Shown: one piece after another, positions 1 to 5,205 of the stretch
Layout: each line of letters begins with the position of its first letter
How positions within the stretch are numbered: position 1 is the first letter of the stretch
Source of the DNA: Paraglaciecola arctica
Lineage (GTDB): Bacteria; Pseudomonadota; Gammaproteobacteria; Enterobacterales; Alteromonadaceae
DNA: 5,205 nucleotides
Assembly (NCBI GenBank): GCA_003232445.1
Contig: QIJM01000274.1
Location: 1-5,205 of the forward strand
Direction of reading: 5' to 3'
Program-made: the position numbers and the translations under genes
The notes under the pieces: model-generated
The model's input: only the letters and a program-made list of their open reading frames with translations
Told to the model about the DNA's origin: nothing
The model's database searches: none

Positions 1-395
1 GGACGTTGTTGCCCTTGGAAACCACCTTCAGAAGATTGACCACCCCCTTTACCGCCTAACATTTGCATCACGCCATTAAATGGGTCTAAAACGATTTCTG
101 TGGTGTATCTGTCTTGGCCTTGTTGGTCTTTCCACTTGCTTGTTTGCAATTTACCTTCAATATAAACTTGGCTGCCTTTTTTTAAATACTCACCAGCAAT
201 TTCAGCTAGCTTGCCAAAAATAGACACACGATGCCATTCAGTTTTTTCCTGAATTTGTCCGCTTTGATCCTTCCAGCTTTCTGATGTTGCTAAGGCTAAA
301 TTGGCTACTGCCTTGCCATTTGGGGTATATCTTACTTCAGGATCTTTACCTAAATTACCCACTAAAATTACTTTGTTTACGCCTTTGCTCGCCAT
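1..395 (-). CDS. ssb: Single-stranded DNA-binding protein SSB (3' end cut by window edge)
   Basis: SSB coats single-stranded DNA during replication, recombination and repair and recruits partner proteins through its acidic tail. Reading down from the ATG at 395-393 gives 131 complete codons. The protein opens MASKGVNKVILVGNLGKDPE, nearly identical to E. coli SSB. The OB fold covers about residues 5-112. The DNA-stacking aromatics of the E. coli protein are all matched: W41, W54, F60 and W88. The strand and loop GSQVYIEG (74-81) and GQDRYTTE (93-100) are also present. After the fold comes MQMLGG (110-115) and then the start of a Gly/Gln-rich linker. The rest of the linker and the expected acidic C-terminal tip lie beyond the window, so I cannot verify them. 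Residues 102-108 (VLDPFNG) differ from the E. coli VNVGG segment. A perfect AGGAGG lies four bases before the start. The transporter gene ends 12 bases upstream, so the two probably share an mRNA. Identity is near certain. Confidence 0.97.
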   Translation of the reverse strand, partial: MASKGVNKVILVGNLGKDPEVRYTPNGKAVANLALATSESWKDQSGQIQEKTEWHRVSIFGKLAEIAGEYLKKGSQVYIEGKLQTSKWKDQQGQDRYTTEIVLDPFNGVMQMLGGKGGGQSSEGGFQGQQR

Positions 396-399
396 TTTT

Positions 400-405
400 C
401 CTCCT
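400..405 (-). promoter_or_regulatory. Strong Shine-Dalgarno site of ssb
   Basis: On the minus strand this reads AGGAGG, a full match to the anti-Shine-Dalgarno core, followed by AAAA and the ATG of ssb. It lies in the 12-base gap after the transporter stop codon (410-408). It fixes the ssb start and suggests that ssb is translated efficiently regardless of how weakly the upstream gene is initiated. Confidence 0.85.
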
Positions 406-407
406 AA

Positions 408-1745
408 TTAATCTTTTAAATTCAGTACAAGTCGAGCTTGTTGAATATCGAAATGTTGCTCTGCCTTTAAGTACATAACTTGTTCATCTGGAACAACCGT
501 TATATCCACCACGCCTGCTAATTCAGAAAGCTGCTGTAAAGCCAGACTTGTTATTTGCTTAGTTGTTTTAAGTGTATAACGTTTTAATCTGTTAGTCGCC
601 TTTAAACCTCTGATAAGCAACAACCAAATACAACATAAAATACTGGCCAGAACAAATACCCATTGGATGCCTAAAAACTCGCCGATACTACCGGATAACA
701 CGCCGCCTATGAAGGCGCCAAAAAACTGAAAACTGGCATAAACCCCCATGGCTGAGCCTTTTTTACCTGCGGGGGCAATATTCGAAACCATCGCTGGGAA
801 ATTCGCTTCGAGATAATTGAAGCAGGTAAAAAATAGGCTAACCAATAACATCAAATAAATAATAGAATGTTGGCCAAATATCAGCAATGTAAATACCACA
901 GCCAAGCCTGCCACGCTGAATTGCATGACCCCTTGTTTACGCTTTGCTGCTAAGGCCATAAGACCAATAAGACCAACAACTGAGGCGACTAATACCACTA
1001 AATACGCCTGCCAATGAGTGGCAAGCGGCCAATTCAAATCGACTAGAAATACTGGAATTTGCACAAAAAGTAGGGTGATCAGCATATGTAATAGCAACAC
1101 GCTGATATTGAGACGTATTAATTGGGGGTGTGAAAATAGACTTTTTAGATCATCAACAATTGGCAGGGTGTCGCCCTTAGGTGCGATATTTTTTGCATTA
1201 GGCACAACAAACAACACCAGAAAAATACACAGAAAAGCCAATACTCCAGTCATCAGGAAAATACCGCTTAGGCCAATTTTACCCGCAATAATAGGGCCCA
1301 AAAGTAAGGCTAAGTAAAAGGAAAAGCCAATAGAAATCCCTATAATCGCCATCACTTTGGGCCGTTGACTTTCGCGGCTTAAATCTCCGGCCAAGGCCAT
1401 GATTGCGCCAGCAATTGCGCCAGCACCTTGCAGAAAACGTCCCACTACCACCCACGTTAAACTGTCTGCGGTCGCTGCCACAATACTGCCAATGGCAAAA
1501 ATCACTAAACCGCCTGCAATAACAGGTTTTCGGCCAATTTTATCTGATAACACGCCCATGGGGATTTGCAGCAATGCTTGCGTCAAACCGTAACCACCTA
1601 TCGCCAAACCGACAAGAAAGGCTGAATAATCAGGATAGTTTTTGGCGCTAATGGCTATTACGGGCATCACCATAAACAAGCCAAGCATGCGTAACACATA
1701 CACAAAGGCAAGAGAGAAGGCGCTGCGAAGTTCAGTAGAATTCAA
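408..1745 (-). CDS. YajR-like major facilitator superfamily transporter with C-terminal YAM-type domain
   Basis: This is an inner-membrane secondary transporter, probably a proton-coupled drug or metabolite exporter; its substrate is unknown. Its 445 residues show about 12 hydrophobic segments between residues 9 and 380, with a hydrophilic central loop at about 183-208. MFS motif A is GVLSDKIGRKP (64-74). The TM4 motif B is GRFLQGAGA (102-110, with R103), and a Gly/Pro-rich TM5 motif C lies at about 136-155 (LLLGPIIAG). APAGKKGSAMGVY (324-336) matches the corresponding YajR segment. After TM12, residues 388-443 look like the small ferredoxin-like YAM domain of E. coli YajR (454 aa), so family and length agree. 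The start is a TTG (1745-1743): an in-frame TAA lies two codons upstream, and the next ATG is already inside TM1. MN-x-x-ELR followed by RMLGLFMVMPV fits the family N-terminus. No clear Shine-Dalgarno precedes it. It is the first gene of a probable two-gene unit with ssb. Family assignment is firm; orthology to YajR is likely but not proven. Confidence 0.9.
   Translation of the reverse strand: MNSTELRSAFSLAFVYVLRMLGLFMVMPVIAISAKNYPDYSAFLVGLAIGGYGLTQALLQIPMGVLSDKIGRKPVIAGGLVIFAIGSIVAATADSLTWVVVGRFLQGAGAIAGAIMALAGDLSRESQRPKVMAIIGISIGFSFYLALLLGPIIAGKIGLSGIFLMTGVLAFLCIFLVLFVVPNAKNIAPKGDTLPIVDDLKSLFSHPQLIRLNISVLLLHMLITLLFVQIPVFLVDLNWPLATHWQAYLVVLVASVVGLIGLMALAAKRKQGVMQFSVAGLAVVFTLLIFGQHSIIYLMLLVSLFFTCFNYLEANFPAMVSNIAPAGKKGSAMGVYASFQFFGAFIGGVLSGSIGEFLGIQWVFVLASILCCIWLLLIRGLKATNRLKRYTLKTTKQITSLALQQLSELAGVVDITVVPDEQVMYLKAEQHFDIQQARLVLNLKD
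421..445 (-). other. Imperfect hairpin at the 3' end of the transporter gene, upstream of ssb
   Basis: An inverted repeat lies within the last codons of the transporter. On the plus strand TTCA (421-424) pairs with TGAA (442-445), and ACAAG (427-431) pairs with CTTGT (437-441). GT at 425-426 is bulged and TCGAG forms a five-base loop. In the minus-strand mRNA it ends 25 bases before the ssb start codon. It is followed by TTTAAAAG rather than a run of U, so it is not a typical intrinsic terminator. It could affect mRNA processing or stability, or it could be a by-product of the codons used. Confidence 0.3.
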
Positions 1746-1815
1746 GGTTTAATCTGTTATCGAAAAATGAAAATGTGAAGACGAAAAAGGCCGATAAGTT
1801 TAGCATAGATTTTTT

Positions 1816-1845
1816 TTGACAAACAATTTAAACCACATTTTTGAT
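1816..1845 (+). promoter_or_regulatory. Candidate sigma-70 promoter of uvrA (upstream)
   Basis: A perfect -35 hexamer TTGACA (1816-1821) is followed after 18 bases by TTTGAT (1840-1845), a 4/6 match to the -10 consensus. Together they match 10 of 12 positions. Transcription would begin near 1852 and leave a leader of about 90 bases. The -10 is mediocre and there is no extended -10 TG, so this is a prediction from sequence only. Confidence 0.4.
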
Positions 1846-1874
1846 TTGCTGTGCTGGGCTTGTTAAAAGATAAT
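1846..1874 (+). promoter_or_regulatory. Alternative sigma-70 promoter of uvrA (downstream)
   Basis: The -10-like GATAAT (1869-1874, 5/6) is preceded after exactly 17 bases by TTGCTG (1846-1851, 3/6 to the -35 consensus). Transcription would begin near 1881, about 63 bases before the uvrA start. It has a better -10 but a poorer -35 than the upstream candidate. The two could be alternatives or tandem promoters. A degenerate LexA-like half-site pair begins directly after this -10. Confidence 0.3.
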
Positions 1875-1943
1875 CTGTGTTGCCGTAGAGCTAGTTTCAA
1901 GAGTGTGTAATACTTCTTCTTTTGCATTCGATACAAGTCAAAA

Positions 1944-4772
1944 ATGGATAGAATTGAAGTCCGCGGTGCCCGCACCCACAATCTCAAAAACATCAATCTA
2001 GATATACCCAGAGACAAATTAACCGTGATCACGGGTTTGTCTGGTTCGGGTAAATCTTCTTTGGCTTTCGATACCTTGTACGCCGAAGGGCAAAGGCGTT
2101 ATGTTGAATCTTTATCGGCATACGCCAGACAATTTTTATCCATGATGGAAAAGCCTGATGTGGATCATATTGAGGGTTTATCGCCAGCTATTTCCATCGA
2201 GCAAAAATCCACCTCACACAACCCACGTTCTACTGTGGGAACTATTACAGAAATTTATGACTATTTACGTTTGTTGTATGCACGGGTAGGGGAACCTCGT
2301 TGTCCTGAACATCATGTGCCACTTGATGCTCAAACTGTCAGTCAGATGGTTGACCGTGTGTTAGACATGCCAGCCGAGAGTAAACTGATGTTGCTTGGCC
2401 CTGTGGTTCAAGATCGTAAAGGTGAGCACCTTAAAACGCTTGAAAATCTTGCTGCGCAAGGGTTTATTCGGGCGAGAATAGACGGTGATGTGTGTGACTT
2501 ATCTGACCCGCCTGATCTCGAATTACATAAAAAACACAGCATCGAAGTAGTGGTTGACCGGTTTAAAGTGCGCGAAGATTTAAAACTTCGTTTGGCAGAG
2601 TCTTTCGAAACAGCCTTAAACTTGTCTGGCGGCACGGCAAAAGTCGCTTTTATGGACGAGCCTGACAAACAGGAATTGGTGTTTTCTTCCAACTTTGCTT
2701 GCCCACACTGTGGATACAGTATGGCTGAGTTAGAGCCAAGATTATTTTCCTTTAACAATCCAGCTGGAGCTTGCCAGAGTTGTGATGGTTTGGGTACTAG
2801 GCAGTTTTTTGATCCACATCGCATTATAGCTAACGATGAAATTAGCTTATCCGGTGGTGCTATTCGGGGTTGGGACAAGCGCAGTTATTATTATTTTCAG
2901 ATGTTGCAAGCGGTTGCCGACCACTACAAGTTTGATTTAACCGTGCCATTTTCTGCGTTAGATGAAAAAGCCAAAGATATTGTGTTGTACGGCAGTAAAG
3001 GCACATCGTTAAAGTTCAAATACATTAATGATCGTGGCGACATTATGGAGCGCAAGCATCCCTTTGAAGGGATTATTCCTAATATGGAACGGCGTTACAA
3101 AGAGACCGAATCGAATGCGGTGCGTGATGAGTTATCCAAGTACCTTAGTCAACAACATTGTTCTAGTTGTTCTGGTAGTCGCCTTAGATTAGAGGCCAGA
3201 AACGTATTTATTGGTGAAACACCACTGAATATCATTACTGATATGTCGATAGCCGATGCTTTGGAGTTTTTCGCCAATCTTACCCTAACCGGAAAACGCT
3301 TAAAAATTGCAGAAAAAATCTTTAAAGAAATCAATAATAGATTGACCTTTTTGGTTAACGTAGGGCTAAATTATTTATCCCTTTCACGCAGCGCTGATAC
3401 CTTGTCTGGTGGTGAAGCTCAGCGTATTCGGCTAGCCAGTCAAATTGGTGCAGGTTTAGTGGGAGTAATGTATGTACTTGATGAGCCTTCTATTGGTTTA
3501 CACCAACGTGACAACGCAAGGTTATTGAAAACTTTGATCCATTTGCGCGATTTAGGTAATACGGTGTTGGTGGTCGAGCATGATGAAGATGCCATTCGTG
3601 CGGCTGATTTTGTGCTAGACATTGGCCCGGGCGCAGGCGTGCACGGTGGTGAAATTGTTGCTCAAGGCACTATCGAGGATATAAAAAATAGTGAACGTTC
3701 GATAACAGGTAAATACTTATCTGGTAGAGAAAGAATTGAAATACCGGCTAAACGAACTGAAATTGATCAAGACAAGTGGGTGGTGTTAACGGGTGCAACG
3801 GGTAACAACCTGCAAGATATAACTTTTAGAGCCCCCTTAGGCTTAATGACCTGCGTAACAGGTGTGTCTGGCTCAGGCAAATCCACGTTGATAAACGATA
3901 CCTTTTATCGTATTGCCCACAGAGAATTAAATGGAGCCACCACAGGTGAGCCTGCGCCATATAAAACCATTACCGGTATGGAGTTTATGGACAAGGTAGT
4001 GGATATTGACCAAAGTCCTATAGGTCGTACTCCACGCTCTAATCCCGCAACTTATGCCGGTATTTTTACGCCCGTGCGTGAATTATTTGCTGGCACTCAA
4101 GAGGCACGGTCTCGTGGTTATAAACCTGGACGGTTTAGTTTCAACGTCAAAGGTGGACGCTGTGAAGCTTGCCAAGGCGACGGTGTGATTAAGGTTGAAA
4201 TGCACTTTTTGCCCGATGTGTATGTGCCTTGTGATGTATGTAAAAGCAAGCGATACAATCGCGAAACATTGGAAATTCTGTATAAAGGATTGAATATCCA
4301 TCAGGTATTAGATATGACGGTAGAAGAAGCGCGCCCTTTCTTCGATGTTATCCCAGCGATTGCCCGCAAGTTACAAACCTTGATGGACGTAGGTCTGTCA
4401 TACGTGCGTTTGGGGCAAGCAGCTACTACCTTGTCGGGTGGTGAAGCACAGCGCGTTAAGTTAGCTAAAGAATTATCCAAACGAGATACGGGCCAAACGC
4501 TGTATATTTTGGATGAGCCCACCACAGGTTTACACTTTCACGATATCAAACAACTATTAGAAGTACTGCATAGATTGCGTGACCACGGTAATACAATAGT
4601 CGTGATTGAACATAACCTAGATGTGATCAAAACCGCAGACTGGGTTATTGATCTTGGTCCTGAAGGTGGCTCTGGTGGTGGCCAGATTGTTGCTCAAGGT
4701 ACCCCTGAAGATATTTGTAATGTAGAAGAGTCGCACACCGCACGTTTTCTTAAACCACTATTGCAAAAGTAG
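1944..4772 (+). CDS. uvrA: UvrABC system protein A (excinuclease ABC subunit A)
   Basis: UvrA is the cytoplasmic DNA-damage sensor of nucleotide excision repair. It works as an ATP-dependent dimer that loads UvrB at lesions. The 942 residues compare with 940 in E. coli, and I judge the sequence to be very similar throughout. There are two ABC ATPase modules. The first has Walker A GLSGSGKS (31-38), signature LSGGEAQR (487-494), Walker B VLDEPS (511-516) and H-loop H546. The second has GVSGSGKS (640-647), LSGGEAQR (830-837), ILDEPT (855-860) and H890. Four-cysteine zinc sites are C253/C256/C277/C280 and C740/C743/C763/C766. C120 with H123 and C406/C409 may form a further metal site. The UvrB-binding and insertion domains lie at about 115-400. 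The ATG start gives MDRIEVRGARTHNLKNIN, aligning with the E. coli N-terminus. The bases before it (ATACAAGTCAAAA) contain no good Shine-Dalgarno. The gene is intact, and a thioesterase gene follows after 12 bases. Confidence 0.99.
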   Translation: MDRIEVRGARTHNLKNINLDIPRDKLTVITGLSGSGKSSLAFDTLYAEGQRRYVESLSAYARQFLSMMEKPDVDHIEGLSPAISIEQKSTSHNPRSTVGTITEIYDYLRLLYARVGEPRCPEHHVPLDAQTVSQMVDRVLDMPAESKLMLLGPVVQDRKGEHLKTLENLAAQGFIRARIDGDVCDLSDPPDLELHKKHSIEVVVDRFKVREDLKLRLAESFETALNLSGGTAKVAFMDEPDKQELVFSSNFACPHCGYSMAELEPRLFSFNNPAGACQSCDGLGTRQFFDPHRIIANDEISLSGGAIRGWDKRSYYYFQMLQAVADHYKFDLTVPFSALDEKAKDIVLYGSKGTSLKFKYINDRGDIMERKHPFEGIIPNMERRYKETESNAVRDELSKYLSQQHCSSCSGSRLRLEARNVFIGETPLNIITDMSIADALEFFANLTLTGKRLKIAEKIFKEINNRLTFLVNVGLNYLSLSRSADTLSGGEAQRIRLASQIGAGLVGVMYVLDEPSIGLHQRDNARLLKTLIHLRDLGNTVLVVEHDEDAIRAADFVLDIGPGAGVHGGEIVAQGTIEDIKNSERSITGKYLSGRERIEIPAKRTEIDQDKWVVLTGATGNNLQDITFRAPLGLMTCVTGVSGSGKSTLINDTFYRIAHRELNGATTGEPAPYKTITGMEFMDKVVDIDQSPIGRTPRSNPATYAGIFTPVRELFAGTQEARSRGYKPGRFSFNVKGGRCEACQGDGVIKVEMHFLPDVYVPCDVCKSKRYNRETLEILYKGLNIHQVLDMTVEEARPFFDVIPAIARKLQTLMDVGLSYVRLGQAATTLSGGEAQRVKLAKELSKRDTGQTLYILDEPTTGLHFHDIKQLLEVLHRLRDHGNTIVVIEHNLDVIKTADWVIDLGPEGGSGGGQIVAQGTPEDICNVEESHTARFLKPLLQK

Positions 4773-4784
4773 AGATTGTATTGC

Positions 4785-5180
4785 ATGTTTAGTGAAGAAT
4801 TTAATGTACGTTTTTATGAAACAGATGCCTTAGCTCACGTTAGTAATACCGTGTTAGTCGGTTGGTTTGAAAGTGGTCGTGAGCCTATTTTTAAACTATT
4901 TAACCCTGAATTGGATTTGCAAAACTGGCCGCTTATTTTGGCCAGTTATAAAGTGGATTTTTTAGAGCAGATTTATTATGGACAGAAAGTACAAGTTAAA
5001 ACTTATATCAGCCGCATAGGTACTAGTTCTTTTGATGTGTATCAGGAGTTGTGGCAGAAGCAAAAAAAGTGTGCGACTGGAACTACAACTTTAGTACATT
5101 TTGATTTTCAGACTAAACAAGCAGTCGCAATAAATGATGAAATAAAAACGGCTCTTGTGTTGAACAGCTACCCAGAGTAA
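4785..5180 (+). CDS. Hotdog-fold acyl-CoA thioesterase (4HBT / FadM-YbgC type)
   Basis: Probably hydrolyses an acyl-CoA thioester in the cytoplasm; the chain type is unknown. From the ATG at 4785 the protein has 131 residues, the normal length for this single-domain family (E. coli FadM 132, YbgC 134). The N-terminal segment VRFYETDALAHVSNTVLVGW (8-27) carries the D-x-x-x-H-V-x-N pattern (D14, H18, N21). This matches FadM LDVYQHVNN, where the aspartate lies at the expected catalytic position. The central helix continues as FESGREPIF (28-36), and the C-terminal strand VHFDFQTKQAVAI resembles FadM FVCIDLKTQKALAL. A TTG at 4776 would add three residues (MYC). I prefer the ATG because AGAGA (4771-4775) sits nine bases before it and the family starts close to the first strand. 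It begins 12 bases after the uvrA stop and is probably co-transcribed with it. No functional link to DNA repair is evident. Fold is confident; substrate is unassigned. Confidence 0.85.
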   Translation: MFSEEFNVRFYETDALAHVSNTVLVGWFESGREPIFKLFNPELDLQNWPLILASYKVDFLEQIYYGQKVQVKTYISRIGTSSFDVYQELWQKQKKCATGTTTLVHFDFQTKQAVAINDEIKTALVLNSYPE

Positions 5181-5205
5181 AACCATTGTTTAACCATCAT
5201 ACGGA

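Larger units (their letters stand above)
1746..1943. promoter_or_regulatory. Divergent intergenic region between the transporter-ssb unit and uvrA
   Basis: These 198 bases must hold the promoters firing in both directions, since the genes on either side are transcribed away from each other. The region is AT-rich, with an eight-T run at 1810-1817. For the leftward gene the best candidate I find is weak: TTGTTT (minus strand, 1826-1821), an 18-base spacer, and TAAACT (1802-1797). This would leave a leader of about 45 bases and would overlap the candidate uvrA -35 face to face. No canonical LexA box (CTGT-N8-ACAG) is present. The open frame that covers part of this stretch on the minus strand has no supporting signal and runs into uvrA, so I do not call it a gene. 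Confidence 0.6.

Noticed and set aside
284..1593. Plus-strand open frames of 64-99 residues across ssb and the transporter
   Set aside because: They are complements of real minus-strand genes and have no protein-like motifs. The hydrophobic one at 284-478 crosses the ssb/transporter junction in antisense.
1790..1817. Possible rho-independent terminator ending in the eight-T run
   Set aside because: No stable hairpin precedes the T run on the plus strand, and no gene ends there; it is better explained as part of an AT-rich promoter region.
1757..2032. A 91-residue minus-strand open frame across the intergenic region and the start of uvrA
   Set aside because: It overlaps the conserved N-terminal coding region of uvrA in antisense, has no recognisable family features or ribosome-binding site, and occupies the space needed for the divergent promoters.
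2408..4525. Several minus-strand open frames of 60-156 residues inside uvrA
   Set aside because: They are antisense to a strongly conserved gene; their compositions look like reverse readings of uvrA and no domain is recognisable.
5181..5205. Possible terminator or next gene after the thioesterase
   Set aside because: Only 25 bases remain, with no inverted repeat, T run or start signal that I can support.
1..5205. Mobile element, CRISPR array, tRNA or other novel system
   Set aside because: No transposase or integrase motifs, spaced direct repeats, tRNA-like cloverleaf or unusual gene was seen; the window is nearly filled by intact core genes.

Overview
The window looks like ordinary chromosomal core sequence from a gammaproteobacterium, probably an Alteromonadales-like marine bacterium. 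I judge this from the close resemblance of UvrA and SSB to the E. coli proteins (recalled, not aligned by machine), the fairly AT-rich coding sequence, and the gene order uvrA / MFS transporter / ssb. The placement below class level is inference.

Layout: bases 1-395 (minus strand) hold most of ssb, whose 3' end runs off the left edge. Twelve bases upstream of it, on the same strand, is a 445-residue major facilitator transporter of the YajR type (408-1745) with an extra small C-terminal domain. A 198-base divergent intergenic region (1746-1943) separates this leftward unit from a rightward unit. The rightward unit is uvrA (1944-4772, full length, all ABC and zinc motifs intact), followed after 12 bases by a small hotdog-fold acyl-CoA thioesterase (4785-5180). 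The last 25 bases carry no recognisable feature.

How the genes work together: uvrA and ssb are both DNA-maintenance genes, coding for the damage-recognition ATPase of nucleotide excision repair and the single-strand DNA-binding protein. In E. coli they are immediate divergent neighbours sharing a LexA-controlled region. Here a transporter sits between them and is probably co-transcribed with ssb. I see no good LexA box in the divergent region. The thioesterase is probably read through from uvrA and has no evident link to DNA repair. Points worth a second look are the TTG start of the transporter, the weak uvrA ribosome-binding site, a hairpin just before ssb, and the apparent lack of an SOS box.

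I found no mobile element, CRISPR array, RNA gene or clear novel system.
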